The position numbers and the translations under genes are program-made. 64,000 nucleotides of DNA from Companilactobacillus mishanensis (lineage in GTDB: Bacteria > Bacillota > Bacilli > Lactobacillales > Lactobacillaceae). The notes beneath the pieces were generated by a model. That model made no database searches. It saw only the letters and a program-made list of their open reading frames with translations, and was not told the DNA's origin. Shown here in pieces: positions 1-9,113 of this stretch; positions within the stretch are counted from its first letter, which is position 1, and every line of letters starts with the position of its first letter. The DNA lies in the NCBI RefSeq assembly GCF_003946505.1, contig NZ_RHON01000007.1, forward strand, positions 40,111 through 104,110, given 5' to 3'.

Positions 1-260
1 ATACTCAAAACAGATTCATCAGTTTGCGAAGATATATCAATCAAATTTGCATTATATAAATCAGAAACAATACCGTAATCTAAATATTGTGTCCGTTCAG
101 CAAATGGGCCAATTCCATCGTAAGATTTGGCATTCAGAGCTTGTAAAAACATGGCAATAGAAGTTTTAGTAATTAGTGGTAGATTATTGTATTCCATTGG
201 AACCTTGATTTCATCGGTTATTGACTCTCTCTTGTCTCTGAATTCCTCGAAAAGTGGCAT
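1..260 (-). CDS. Hypothetical protein, 3' end outside window
   Basis: An open frame runs from an ATG at 260 to the left edge of the window (86 residues visible), starting MPLFEEFRDKRESITDEI. A GGAG ribosome site lies just upstream. The visible part is soluble, with no signal peptide or membrane segment. I do not recognise a family. The next gene on the same strand (334-780) is separated from it by about 70 bp and encodes a MarR regulator, so the two could be co-transcribed. Confidence 0.6.
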   Translation of the reverse strand, partial: MPLFEEFRDKRESITDEIKVPMEYNNLPLITKTSIAMFLQALNAKSYDGIGPFAERTQYLDYGIVSDLYNANLIDISSQTDESVLS

Positions 261-333
261 GGCGGTTCTCCTGTCCTTTTCTTTTTATTTTACAGGAAGT
301 TAGACTTAACTTTAACTAAAATTTGAAAAAATA

Positions 334-780
334 TTATTTTTCTTCATCCGTTACAGCATCAACTGGATCAACAATACTATCCACAACCGTCTCTATCGCA
401 TTGACCAACGGACTTGTGGCACTGATTCCAGTGGTCGCAAACTTATCATCCCACCACTTAATTCGTATTTTCTGGATTGTATCTACTACTTTGTCGCCTT
501 CATCAGTCAGACTAAGTATCTTGGCTTTCCCAACGCCCTTATTTTTTGCAAGGTAACCCAATTTTTCCATCTTATTGATCTCGCGTGTTGCCAAACCTTT
601 ATCTACTACTAGATATCGTGCTACTTGGTTCTGGCTGGTCTCTGGAAAATCACCTACTGTCAACAAAATACAGGCTGCAGTTGGATTCAATTCCAATGCG
701 TCGAATTGTTCTTTTGTGTCCCGATAATATTGTCTATGTAATATTGAAATATCCTGTGCCAAATAACCGATATTTTTCAT
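334..780 (-). CDS. MarR-family transcriptional regulator
   Basis: The 148-residue protein has the usual MarR size and layout: an N-terminal helix, a winged helix-turn-helix around residues 45-95 (with QNQVARYLVVDKGLATREI as the recognition region and a wing near KNKGVGKAKILSLT), and a C-terminal dimerisation helix. The start ATG at 780 has GGAG upstream. It is divergent from alsS across about 100 bp that contains a perfect 18-bp palindrome at 801-818. By family habit it probably represses itself and alsSD, possibly in response to an acid or phenolic ligand. The ligand cannot be read from sequence. Confidence 0.85.
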   Translation of the reverse strand: MKNIGYLAQDISILHRQYYRDTKEQFDALELNPTAACILLTVGDFPETSQNQVARYLVVDKGLATREINKMEKLGYLAKNKGVGKAKILSLTDEGDKVVDTIQKIRIKWWDDKFATTGISATSPLVNAIETVVDSIVDPVDAVTDEEK

Positions 781-800
781 AATTTATCTCCAAATTTTAC

Positions 801-818
801 GTGTTGACAAATCAACAC
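801..818. promoter_or_regulatory. Palindromic operator between MarR gene and alsS
   Basis: GTGTTGA, 4-nt spacer CAAA, TCAACAC is a perfect 7-4-7 inverted repeat. The right half is the -35 hexamer of the proposed alsS promoter. MarR dimers bind palindromes of this size, so this is the best candidate operator for the divergent regulator (inference). Confidence 0.7.
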
Positions 819-840
819 TAACGATTTATCTTTGTATAAT
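812..840 (+). promoter_or_regulatory. alsSD promoter
   Basis: TCAACA (812-817) and TATAAT (835-840) are separated by 17 nt. A better -35 match, TTGACA at 804-809, sits 25 nt from the -10 box and is too far to pair with it. The ribosome site AAGGAG is at 863-868 and the ATG at 878. Confidence 0.6.
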
Positions 841-877
841 AGCATTTCAATTACAAGTTCACAAGGAGACAATTTCT

Positions 878-2551
878 ATGACAACTAAAAAAAGTGGTGC
901 TGAGGCACTATTTCAATCTATGATGAACCAAGGTATCAAGTATGTTTTCGGACTACCTGGTGCAAAGGTCGACAAGCTTTTCGATTTGATGGAATACAGT
1001 AACGATCCTAAGGCTCCAAAACTTATCATTACTCGTCACGAGCAAAACGCCGCTTTCATCGCTTCTGGTATCGGTCGTATCACTGGTAAACCTGGTGTAG
1101 TTGCAACTACTTCTGGACCTGGTGTTTCTAACTTAGCAACTGGCCTTATCACAGCAACTTCTGAAGGTGATCCTGTTGTTGCCCTTGGTGGACAAGTTCC
1201 CCGTAACGACGTTGCAAGATTGACTCATCAAAGTATTCCTTCAAAGGAACTTTTGAGTTCAGCAACTAAGGACAGTGTTGAAGTTCAGGACGCTAACAAT
1301 ATCTCTGAAACTTTCGCAAACGCCTATCAAACAGCAATGGCTCCTAAGTCTGGTGCAACTTTTATCTCACTTCCAAAAGATGTTTTGGATGATGAAGTTA
1401 CTACTGACCCTATCAACACACTTGCTCCAATTGAACAAGGTGGAGCTGATAATGAAACTATAAATAAAATTATCGAAAAAATTAAGAACGCGAAGTTACC
1501 TGTTATTTTAGCTGGTATGCGTTCATCAAGCAGTGAAGTTACAGCTGCTATCCAAAACCTTCTACACAAGTTTTCTATTCCTGTTGTAGAGACTTTCCAA
1601 GGTGCTGGTGTCATTTCTCGTGACCTAGAGAAAAACTATTACGGCCGTGTTGGTTTATTCAGAAATCAAATCGGTGATACTTTGCTTAAGGAAAGTGATC
1701 TTGTCATCGCTATCGGATATGATCCCGTTGAATACGAAGCTAGAATTTGGAACGTTGATCGTACTGGCGAAGTTATCAACCTTGATAGTATTGCACCTGA
1801 AATTTCAAATGAATATCAACCTGATTTAGTTGTTCAAGCTGACATTGCGAAGACATTGAACAGCTTGAGTGAAACACTTCCAGAATTATCATTATCTGAT
1901 GACTTGAAGAAACATCTTCATGAAACTCAAGAAAGCTTTCTTTCTAAAGATGCTATTCCTGAAAGTAAGTCTGGTGAAGGTCTCCATCCGCTTGAAATCA
2001 TTCATGAACTTCAAGAACAAGTTAACGACGATACTACTGTTGCTGTTGACGTTGGTAGCCACTACATCTGGATGGCACGCCATTTCAGAAGTTACAAACC
2101 TCGTCACCTACTATTCAGTAACGGTATGCAAACACTTGGTGTAGCGCTTCCTTGGGCTATTGCTGCTGCTTTGGAACGCCCTGAACAACCTGTTGTTTCT
2201 GTTGCTGGTGATGGTGGATTCCTATTCTCTGGCCAAGAGCTAGAAACTGCTGTACGCTTGAACTTGAACATTGTTCAACTAGTTTGGAACGATGGATATT
2301 ACGACATGGTTAAGTTCCAAGAAGAAGCAAAATATGGTCGTAATGCTGGTGTTGGCATTGGTTCTGTTGACTTTGCGAAATACGCTGAAAGCTTTGGTGC
2401 TGCTGGATTCCGTGCTGAATCAGCCGACGAACTTCGTGACGCATTGAAAAAAGCTTTCGCAACTAAAGGACCTTCAGTTATCGACATCCCTGTTGACTAC
2501 AGTGACAACATCAAACTAGCCTCAACATTGCTCGAAGACGTATTGAACTAA
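878..2551 (+). CDS. alsS: Catabolic acetolactate synthase
   Basis: A 557-residue ThDP enzyme that condenses two pyruvates into (S)-2-acetolactate in the cytosol, the first step of the acetoin branch that disposes of pyruvate and acid. The ThDP-activating glutamate is E55 in RHEQNAAF. The cofactor motif starts at GDGG (residues 444-447) and ends near NDGYYDMV. No C-terminal extension or regulatory subunit gene is present, and alsD follows 18 bp later, which points to the catabolic, FAD-independent type rather than anabolic IlvB. The start ATG has AAGGAG at good spacing. Transcription is probably controlled by the divergent MarR regulator. Confidence 0.96.
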   Translation: MTTKKSGAEALFQSMMNQGIKYVFGLPGAKVDKLFDLMEYSNDPKAPKLIITRHEQNAAFIASGIGRITGKPGVVATTSGPGVSNLATGLITATSEGDPVVALGGQVPRNDVARLTHQSIPSKELLSSATKDSVEVQDANNISETFANAYQTAMAPKSGATFISLPKDVLDDEVTTDPINTLAPIEQGGADNETINKIIEKIKNAKLPVILAGMRSSSSEVTAAIQNLLHKFSIPVVETFQGAGVISRDLEKNYYGRVGLFRNQIGDTLLKESDLVIAIGYDPVEYEARIWNVDRTGEVINLDSIAPEISNEYQPDLVVQADIAKTLNSLSETLPELSLSDDLKKHLHETQESFLSKDAIPESKSGEGLHPLEIIHELQEQVNDDTTVAVDVGSHYIWMARHFRSYKPRHLLFSNGMQTLGVALPWAIAAALERPEQPVVSVAGDGGFLFSGQELETAVRLNLNIVQLVWNDGYYDMVKFQEEAKYGRNAGVGIGSVDFAKYAESFGAAGFRAESADELRDALKKAFATKGPSVIDIPVDYSDNIKLASTLLEDVLN

Positions 2552-2569
2552 TTAGGAAGGAATTTATTA

Positions 2570-3283
2570 ATGACTAACTCAAATGTACTTTTTCAACATG
2601 GAACTTTAGCTTTACTAGTCCCTGGATTGCTTGATGGAACAATTACAATGAAGGAATTGTTACAACATGGCGATACTGGAATCGGAACTGGCGAGGGCTT
2701 AGATGGAGAATTAATGATTCTCGATGGCGTACCCTACCAAACTGATGGAACTGGAAAAGTTAATATCGTAAGTGACGACTTCACATTGCCATTCGCAAAC
2801 AGTCACTTTGCCAAATATGAAAAACTGATGTCAGTCGAAAATATTTCTCGTCCTGACTTACAATCAACTATCATCAACAAAGTAAAAAGTGCAAATACAT
2901 TTTACTCATTACGCATCCACGGAACTTTCAAGAATATGAAAGCTCGTGCCGTAAGAAAATCCACAAAGCCATATCAAACCTTGGCACAAACTGCTGAAAA
3001 TCAAAACATCTTTGATAGTGAATTAATTGATGGAACTCTACTTAGCTACTATTCACCAGAAGTTTTCGATGGTGCTGCAGTTGCTGGATTCCACAGTCAC
3101 TTCTTGGCAGATGATCACCAATTTGGTGGTCACATCTTAAGTTTTGAATCAGTGACTGGCGATGTTAAATTCCAAAGATTCGATAGTTTGGAACAGCATT
3201 TACCAACTGATAACAAAGAATTCATGGAACATGATTTTACAAAAGATGACATTATCAATGATATTCATAGTGCCGAAAAATAA
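2570..3283 (+). CDS. alsD: Alpha-acetolactate decarboxylase
   Basis: A 237-residue AlsD/BudA protein that decarboxylates acetolactate to acetoin. The metal-binding region is HSHFLADDHQFGGH near residues 175-188. Length and order match the family. The AGGAAGG ribosome site sits between alsS and the start, and a strong terminator follows directly, so alsSD forms a closed two-gene operon. With AlsS it diverts pyruvate to neutral acetoin; leftover acetolactate could oxidise to diacetyl. Confidence 0.95.
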   Translation: MTNSNVLFQHGTLALLVPGLLDGTITMKELLQHGDTGIGTGEGLDGELMILDGVPYQTDGTGKVNIVSDDFTLPFANSHFAKYEKLMSVENISRPDLQSTIINKVKSANTFYSLRIHGTFKNMKARAVRKSTKPYQTLAQTAENQNIFDSELIDGTLLSYYSPEVFDGAAVAGFHSHFLADDHQFGGHILSFESVTGDVKFQRFDSLEQHLPTDNKEFMEHDFTKDDIINDIHSAEK

Positions 3284-3287
3284 ATAA

Positions 3288-3324
3288 TAAAGGTCAGCTA
3301 ATTAAATAGCTGACCTTTTTATTT
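3288..3324 (+). terminator. alsSD terminator
   Basis: GGTCAGCTA and TAGCTGACC form a perfect stem with a 6-nt loop, followed by TTTTTATTTT. Confidence 0.9.
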
Positions 3325-3340
3325 TGAAATAATTTACGAA

Positions 3341-3505
3341 TCACCCGTTTACGTTCCAATCGTGGAATTCTGGGTGTTCTTTTGGATCATAATTTCCATG
3401 TGAATCAGTTTCAATGGTTTCGACTGGCAAGTTATCGATTAATTCGTCTATTTGGCTCTGAGTATAAAAATGAGTGATATCTTCGATTTTATCTTCATCT
3501 TTCAT
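3341..3505 (-). CDS. Small protein with GNYDPK..PEF.DW tail, copy 2
   Basis: A 54-residue acidic protein starting MKDEDKIEDITHF, with GGAGG a few bases before the ATG at 3505. Its C-terminus, HGNYDPKEHPEFHDW, closely matches that of the protein at 3898-4047, so the two are paralogs. It is 17 bp downstream of a Phd/YefM-like gene. I do not recognise the family. The context suggests part of an antitoxin-type cassette, but nothing here looks like a nuclease toxin. Confidence 0.7.
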   Translation of the reverse strand: MKDEDKIEDITHFYTQSQIDELIDNLPVETIETDSHGNYDPKEHPEFHDWNVNG

Positions 3506-3521
3506 TTTGAACGCCTCCAGA

Positions 3522-3887
3522 TTATAAGTCTGCTAGTCTTTTCATGAGTGTTTCGTGTTTTTTATACAATTTATTGGCGACTGCTAATGTATCAGGTTTA
3601 TCATCAAGTCGTTCTTTCCCTACATCTAATCCCCAATCAAATTCTCTTTGACCTTCGGGCATTTTATTATTTTGATCATTTCCATATTTTTCCATTAATC
3701 TAGATGAAGGCATACTTTTGTTTATTGTATTAAATATTTCCACATATTTTTCTTTGCTAATGATGACTGCATTGTTATCGCTGTTTTTGGGATCCTTAAT
3801 AAAAATAGGCTTTCCAGATTTATCAACATCTGATAGCACTTTACGAAAATGTTTTTTTGCTTGTTTAGCTGTATAAGATTGTTTCAT
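3522..3887 (-). CDS. Phd/YefM-like antitoxin-type protein
   Basis: A 121-residue protein. The first 60 residues (KQAKKHFRKVLSDVDKSGKPIFI, then NNAVIISKEKYVEIF) show the Phd/YefM pattern: a start that prepares DNA contact, a strand with GKPI.I, and AVIISKEKY. The C-terminal part is longer than usual for YefM and is polar. No RelE/YoeB or Doc toxin lies next to it. Its neighbours on both sides are instead the two GNYDPK small proteins, so it may be an orphan antitoxin or have an unusual partner. Confidence 0.65.
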   Translation of the reverse strand: MKQSYTAKQAKKHFRKVLSDVDKSGKPIFIKDPKNSDNNAVIISKEKYVEIFNTINKSMPSSRLMEKYGNDQNNKMPEGQREFDWGLDVGKERLDDKPDTLAVANKLYKKHETLMKRLADL

Positions 3888-3897
3888 AATTTTTCTC

Positions 3898-4047
3898 CTA
3901 ACCGTTTTTCATCCAGTCATTAAATTCTGGGCTCTTTTTTGGATCATAATTCCCGTCTTTATCGAATTTGACTACTTCGCTTGGTTCATCCTTTACTAAA
4001 TTGTACCAATCTAAATTTGTCATTTTTTTACTTTTATCATTTTCCAT
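3898..4047 (-). CDS. Small protein with GNYDPK..PEF.DW tail, copy 1
   Basis: A 49-residue protein starting MENDKSKKMTNLDWYN and ending DGNYDPKKSPEFNDWMKNG. I chose the internal ATG at 4047 because GGAG precedes it; the open frame extends further upstream without a ribosome site. It is a paralog of 3341-3505 and sits 10 bp upstream of the Phd/YefM-like gene. Unknown function. Confidence 0.65.
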   Translation of the reverse strand: MENDKSKKMTNLDWYNLVKDEPSEVVKFDKDGNYDPKKSPEFNDWMKNG

Positions 4048-4111
4048 GATTGATGATCTCCACTTTTTGTTTAGTATCCGAAAATCTTGAATGTAAGGCA
4101 AATGATTGTTT

Positions 4112-4363
4112 TTACTTTGAAATAATCGACAATTTAATTTCTAAACCTAAACCATGGGCATACCTGTTAAGAGTGACAAGTGATGGAACTGAATCTAATC
4201 TCTCTATTTTTGCGAGCTGTGGCTGTTTCATACCAATTGTTTCTGCGAAATCCTTTTGCGAGATACCCCGCTTTAATCTTTCAGCTTGTAATTGTGACAA
4301 TGTATCAATAACAGTCATTTCATCATCTGAAATACTATCTTTAAATTCACTCCATGTATTCAT
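4112..4363 (-). CDS. XRE-family helix-turn-helix protein (HigA-like)
   Basis: An 83-residue single-domain protein with a clear HTH: AERLKRGISQKDFAETIGMKQPQ followed by LAKIERL. The length and the N-terminal helix before the HTH match HigA-type antitoxins, but no RelE-like toxin lies upstream. It starts the leftward group ending at 3341 and probably autoregulates it. DNA binding is certain in type; the target is unknown. Confidence 0.75.
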   Translation of the reverse strand: MNTWSEFKDSISDDEMTVIDTLSQLQAERLKRGISQKDFAETIGMKQPQLAKIERLDSVPSLVTLNRYAHGLGLEIKLSIISK

Positions 4364-4453
4364 GCGATTATTGATTAACTTCCTCTTTTCGAAATTAACT
4401 CATTTGCTATATGAACTATAACTGCTTTACCTACTAATAACAATTGTGTTGAA

Positions 4454-5383
4454 TTATTTTTCATCAATTATCTCAAACCCATAACCGCGGATATGTTCCT
4501 TCAACATTTCCAAATATGACTTGGCGATTGGACTTAGTTCCAATTGTCGATGTTTGATCCATCCCAATGTCATTGAATCATCAACATCCAATGGTATTGC
4601 TACGATTTTATCATCATTCAACTCACTACTGATGATTCCTGAACTTATGGTGTAACCGTTCAATCCGACCATTAGGTTAAATATCGTCGCACGGTCACTT
4701 ACCTTGATATTCTTTTTCCTATCTAAAGTACTCAATATTTCTTCAGCAAAGTAAAAAGAATTATTATCTCCTTGTTCGTACGACAAATATGGATAGTCTA
4801 CCAAATCCTCTAAATTGACTCGTTTCTTTTTCGTAAGTGGATTCTGTCGACCTACGAAAACGTGTGGAAGAGCTTTAAAAAGTGGTGTAAAGACTAAGTC
4901 TTTTTCCTTAAAAAGTTTATTCATTACTTGTTGGTTAAAGTTATTCAAATAAAGAATTCCCAATTCACTTTTGAAACTGGTAATATCGCTCAAGATATTC
5001 TCAGTTTCAGTTTCTCTCAACGTAAATTGGTACTCGTCAGCATTGACAGTTTTGATAAGTTGCACAAATGCATGAACCACGAAGGCGTAGTGTTGGGCTG
5101 AAACTGAGAAAGCCTGTTTACGAACGATTTGCTTCTCATACCTTCCTTGCAACAATTGAACTTGATCTAGAACTTGTCTGGCATAAATCATGAATTCGCG
5201 GCCATCAGTCGTCAAAGAAACACCTAATTTACTACGAACTAATATTGTAATTCCCATTTCTTGTTCGAGTTCTTTAATTGCATTCGATAACGATGGTTGT
5301 GTTAAATATAATTGTTTAGCAGCTTCATTGATTGATCCTGTTCTAACGATTGTCTCTAAATATTCTAATTGTTGAATTCTCAT
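4454..5383 (-). CDS. LysR-type regulator of methionine genes (MetR/MtaR-like)
   Basis: A 309-residue LysR protein with an N-terminal winged HTH (RIQQLEYLETIVRTGSINEA, then LTQPSLSNAIKELEQEMG) and a periplasmic-binding-like effector domain. It is divergent from metE-metF, and the shared region holds a palindrome matching the MET-box of Lactobacillales MetR/MtaR regulators. The likely role is activation of metEF when methionine is short. The assignment to methionine rests on gene neighbourhood plus the site, not on the protein alone. Confidence 0.82.
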   Translation of the reverse strand: MRIQQLEYLETIVRTGSINEAAKQLYLTQPSLSNAIKELEQEMGITILVRSKLGVSLTTDGREFMIYARQVLDQVQLLQGRYEKQIVRKQAFSVSAQHYAFVVHAFVQLIKTVNADEYQFTLRETETENILSDITSFKSELGILYLNNFNQQVMNKLFKEKDLVFTPLFKALPHVFVGRQNPLTKKKRVNLEDLVDYPYLSYEQGDNNSFYFAEEILSTLDRKKNIKVSDRATIFNLMVGLNGYTISSGIISSELNDDKIVAIPLDVDDSMTLGWIKHRQLELSPIAKSYLEMLKEHIRGYGFEIIDEK

Positions 5384-5420
5384 ATCTGACTTCCCAGTTT
5401 TTTAATTTAGTATAGCTTAG

Positions 5421-5441
5421 GTTATAGTTAAAAACTATAAC
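5421..5441. promoter_or_regulatory. MET-box-like LysR operator upstream of metE
   Basis: GTTATAGTT, a 3-nt spacer AAA, and AACTATAAC form a perfect 9-3-9 palindrome. Its core TATAGTT...AACTATA is very close to the published streptococcal/Lactobacillales MET-box pattern TATAGTTT-n-AAACTATA. It is about 80 bp before metE and 40 bp before the LysR gene. Confidence 0.75.
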
Positions 5442-5522
5442 AATCGACAGTTTTTATCAGTTATTCAAATTAAATTCCTGATGTTATCTTATTAACCAAT
5501 AACACAAGGGAGAATACTTTAT

Positions 5523-7769
5523 ATGACTACATCAATAATTGGCTTTCCACGAATCGGTGAGAATCGTGAACTTAAATACGCAACGGAAAAATATTGGCGA
5601 AAGGAAATTTCTGAAGACGAGTTACAAGAGACGGCTCGATCACTTCGTCTGTCACATTGGGAATTGATCAAAGATGCTGGTATCGATGAGGTTCCAAGCA
5701 ATGACTTCTCATTTTTCGACACTACTCTAGACGCCGCTTTCCTATTCAATATCGTTCCAGAATCTGTCAAACAACTTAATTTATCCCAATTGGATCGTTA
5801 TTTTGCTTTAGCTCGTGGCTATCAAGGTGACGAAGGTGATGTAAAGGCTCTCCCTATGAAGAAGTGGTTTAACACGAATTATCACTATTTGGTCCCTCAA
5901 TTTTCTGATAAAACTGAAATCAAATTAACTGATAATAAAATTTTCGATGAATTTCAAGAAGCTAAAGATGCTGGAATTCAAACACGACCAGTTATCGTTG
6001 GTCCATTCACACTTTTGAGTTTGAGCGAATATCACGACGTAAAAGCTGGAGACTTTGTCGATGATTTGGTCGATGCTTACCAAACAATTTTTGAAAAACT
6101 ATCTGATCAAGGTGCTCACTGGATCCAACTAGATGAGCCTGAATTGGTCAAGGATGTTACTGGTGACAGTAAAAAATTATTCGACGAAATTTATTCAAAA
6201 CTACTTTCAAACAAATTTGGATTGAAAGTTTTGTTGCAAACATACTTTGGCGATGTGCGTGATGTATACAATGATTTGACCGAACTTCCAGTGGACGGAA
6301 TCGGACTCGACTTTATTGAAGGTCGCAAAACGGCAGAGTTAGTCCGTTCAGGTTTCCCTGACGATAAAATCCTATTTGCTGGAGTCGTAAATGGTAAAAA
6401 TATCTGGCGAAACCATTATGAAGATACGATAAACTTGGTTCATGGCTTGGGGGTTAAGAATGTTGTTCTATCAACGTCATGTTCCCTACTGCATGTTCCA
6501 TTTACAATCGAAAATGAAGAATTCCCAGAAGAAATCAAACAACACTTTGCTTTCGCTAAAGAGAAATTGACTGAGCTAGTTGAATTACAATCGATTCTCG
6601 AGGGACAGGGCAACAATGCTGAAACAAACAACAAGAAGCTTTTTGAAACAGCTCGTGTGACTCCGAATGCTAAAGTTGCTGAAACTATCAAAAATTTGAA
6701 CGAAGAATCCTTTGTCCGTCATCCTGCTCTTGCAGAACGTGCAAAAATTCAAAAAGGAGAATTCAAACTTCCACTGCTACCTACAACAACTATTGGATCA
6801 TTTCCACAAACTCGAGAAGTTAAACGCACTCGTGCAAAGTTCCGTCGTAATGAAATTACGCAAGAAGAATACGATAAATTCATTGCTGGACATATTGATG
6901 AATGGCTTAAATGGCAAGAAGATATTGGTCTAGATGTGCTCGTTCATGGTGAATTCGAGCGCAATGACATGGTAGAATATTTTGGTCAAAATTTGGATGG
7001 ATACTTATTTAGTAAGAACGGCTGGGTTCAATCATATGGTACTCGTGGTGTTAAACCACCAATCATTTGGGGAGATGTTGCAAGAACTCGCCCAATTACT
7101 GTGAAGTGGTCCAAATATGCCCAAAGTAAAACTGACAAAATCGTTAAAGGTATGTTGACTGGTCCAGTTACAATTCTTAACTGGTCATTCCCACGTGAAG
7201 ATATTTCCATTAAGGAATCTACTTTACAGATAGCCTTGGCAATTCAAGAAGAAGTTCTAGATCTCGAAGCAAACGGCATCAGAATCATTCAAATTGATGA
7301 AGCGGCATTAAGAGAAAAACTACCTTTACGCAAGACTGATTGGTTCTCAGAATATCTTGATTGGGCAATTCCAGCCTTTCGACTAGTCCACAGTAAGGTA
7401 AAGCCTGAAACACAAATTCACACTCATATGTGCTACAGTGAATTTACAGATATCATCCCCGCAATCGAACAAATGGATGCCGACGTTATTTCATTTGAAG
7501 CATCTCGTTCAAAACTGGAAATACTAGACGAATTACAGAAACAGAATTTCAAACTACAAGTTGGTCCTGGTGTCTATGACATTCATTCGCCAAGGATCCC
7601 TTCTGTAGATGAAATCAAAAATACGATCCATGCAATACTTTCAAAAGTACCTAAGGAAAAGGTTTGGATAAACCCAGATTGCGGACTAAAAACTCGTGGA
7701 ATTACCGAAGCAAAAGCCAGTGTTGAAAACTTAACAACTGCTGCTAAGGAAGTTCGAGAGGAGCTTTAA
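5523..7769 (+). CDS. metE: Cobalamin-independent methionine synthase
   Basis: A 748-residue MetE that methylates homocysteine using 5-methyltetrahydrofolate polyglutamate, without B12. Both halves of the enzyme are present. The zinc site is visible as HMC (H635, C637) and NPDCGLKTR (C720), and the start [17 protein letters not shown] is typical. GGGAG precedes the ATG. The end of the gene carries the ribosome site for metF, which starts 2 bp after the stop, so the pair is translationally linked. Confidence 0.96.
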   Translation: MTTSIIGFPRIGENRELKYATEKYWRKEISEDELQETARSLRLSHWELIKDAGIDEVPSNDFSFFDTTLDAAFLFNIVPESVKQLNLSQLDRYFALARGYQGDEGDVKALPMKKWFNTNYHYLVPQFSDKTEIKLTDNKIFDEFQEAKDAGIQTRPVIVGPFTLLSLSEYHDVKAGDFVDDLVDAYQTIFEKLSDQGAHWIQLDEPELVKDVTGDSKKLFDEIYSKLLSNKFGLKVLLQTYFGDVRDVYNDLTELPVDGIGLDFIEGRKTAELVRSGFPDDKILFAGVVNGKNIWRNHYEDTINLVHGLGVKNVVLSTSCSLLHVPFTIENEEFPEEIKQHFAFAKEKLTELVELQSILEGQGNNAETNNKKLFETARVTPNAKVAETIKNLNEESFVRHPALAERAKIQKGEFKLPLLPTTTIGSFPQTREVKRTRAKFRRNEITQEEYDKFIAGHIDEWLKWQEDIGLDVLVHGEFERNDMVEYFGQNLDGYLFSKNGWVQSYGTRGVKPPIIWGDVARTRPITVKWSKYAQSKTDKIVKGMLTGPVTILNWSFPREDISIKESTLQIALAIQEEVLDLEANGIRIIQIDEAALREKLPLRKTDWFSEYLDWAIPAFRLVHSKVKPETQIHTHMCYSEFTDIIPAIEQMDADVISFEASRSKLEILDELQKQNFKLQVGPGVYDIHSPRIPSVDEIKNTIHAILSKVPKEKVWINPDCGLKTRGITEAKASVENLTTAAKEVREEL

Positions 7770-7771
7770 TT

Positions 7772-8641
7772 ATGGCGGATACTACAAAAAAGCCAACTCT
7801 ATCATTTGAGGTTTTTCCTCCAAATTCAGAAGTTGGCGTTGAGAAATTAACTAATACTTTAAATCAATTGAAAGATTTGCGACCAGAATTCATCAGTGTG
7901 ACCTGTAGTAATCACAAAGCAGATTATGAAAAAACGACTATTGATCTTGCTAAATATGTCCATAATGAATTAAAATTACCAACAATGGTCCACATGCCTG
8001 CTGCGTATGTTAATAAAGAACAAGTTAGCAGAATTCTAGATCAATTGGATGAATTAGATATCCATCAAGTGCTCGCATTACGTGGCGACATCATCGATGG
8101 CTTTGTCCCTGAAAAAGATTTCAAATATGCCAGTGATTTAACAAGATTTATCAAGCAACAGAAGCCTAATTTTGAAGTTAGTGGCGCTTGCTATCCAGAA
8201 GTACATCCGGAATCTGCAAACCGCATCGCTGACATCAAACATCTTAAGGAAAAAGTAGATGCTGGGTGTGATCAATTGATAACACAACTTTTCTACGATA
8301 ACGAACAGTTTTATCGTTTCCAAGAAGAATGTGCCATTGCGGACATCAATGTACCTATTCTAGCTGGAATCATGCCCATTATTAACCGCAAACAAGCATT
8401 GCATGTTTTGGAAAATTGCTCGGCTCATCTACCTAAGAAATTTCTAGCAATTTTAGATAAATATAAAGACAATCCTGTTGCCCTAAAAGATGCAGGAATT
8501 GCTTATGCTATCGATCAAATTGTTGATTTAGCAACGAATGACGTTGATGGTGTTCACATCTATACAATGAATAGTGCATCGACGGCAAAACATATTTACG
8601 ATAATACTTCAGCATTCTTTCAATTTGATACAATTAAATAA
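7772..8641 (+). CDS. metF: 5,10-methylenetetrahydrofolate reductase
   Basis: A 289-residue MTHFR-family FAD enzyme making the 5-methyltetrahydrofolate used by MetE. The family start LSFEVFPPNSEVG, the LRGD segment and the core QLFYDNEQFYRF are all present. GAGGAG lies inside the 3' end of metE. A terminator follows immediately, closing the metEF operon. Confidence 0.94.
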   Translation: MADTTKKPTLSFEVFPPNSEVGVEKLTNTLNQLKDLRPEFISVTCSNHKADYEKTTIDLAKYVHNELKLPTMVHMPAAYVNKEQVSRILDQLDELDIHQVLALRGDIIDGFVPEKDFKYASDLTRFIKQQKPNFEVSGACYPEVHPESANRIADIKHLKEKVDAGCDQLITQLFYDNEQFYRFQEECAIADINVPILAGIMPIINRKQALHVLENCSAHLPKKFLAILDKYKDNPVALKDAGIAYAIDQIVDLATNDVDGVHIYTMNSASTAKHIYDNTSAFFQFDTIK

Positions 8642-8646
8642 ATACG

Positions 8647-8673
8647 AAAATACTTCTCCGGAAGTATTTTTTT
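8647..8673 (+). terminator. metEF terminator
   Basis: AATACTTC, loop TCCG, GAAGTATT, then a T run. Confidence 0.85.
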
Positions 8674-8746
8674 ATGCGGAAATATTTTTAGTTTAAGCTA
8701 AACATGTTACGCTATATGTAGAAAAGCAAATCATGAGGTGAGAGCA

Positions 8747-9019
8747 ATGACAAGATCATACGAATACAATCTAGATAGAAAGCGTTATGACGTTCAAAGT
8801 TCTAAAACACAGAATAATCATGCAAGAATGCAAGTTGCCGGAGCAATCAGATCATTACGTTCAAACCTTGGTATGAGTCAGGAAGAATTCGCCAGCATGC
8901 TGGGTAGATCACGAGATACAATCGTTTCAGCAGAAAACGGTAGTGAAAGTATTCCTGTCGGCTTACTCGGTGAAATTGCATATTATACAAATAAGAAACT
9001 AATCGTAGAATTTAAATAG
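8747..9019 (+). CDS. XRE-family HTH protein
   Basis: A 90-residue protein. I use the ATG at 8747 because GAGGTGA lies just upstream; a GTG at 8738 is part of that ribosome site. The HTH is AIRSLRSNLGMSQEEFASML with GRSRDTIVSAE as recognition helix. The N-terminal 30 residues are polar and basic. A 13-bp inverted repeat (GTTTA, AGC, TAAAC at 8691-8703) lies upstream and may be its operator. It has its own terminator. Target unknown. Confidence 0.75.
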   Translation: MTRSYEYNLDRKRYDVQSSKTQNNHARMQVAGAIRSLRSNLGMSQEEFASMLGRSRDTIVSAENGSESIPVGLLGEIAYYTNKKLIVEFK

Positions 9020-9024
9020 TTATT

Positions 9025-9057
9025 TAGTCTTATCTTTCGAGATAGGACTATTTTTTT
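9025..9057 (+). terminator. Terminator
   Basis: TAGTCTTATCT, loop TTCG, AGATAGGACTA (one G-U pair), then seven T. Confidence 0.88.
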
Positions 9058-9113
9058 GCGTAATTTCAATAGATACTAAGGTTGAAAGGTGATAGCAGAT
9101 ATGCTGTCTTTGG

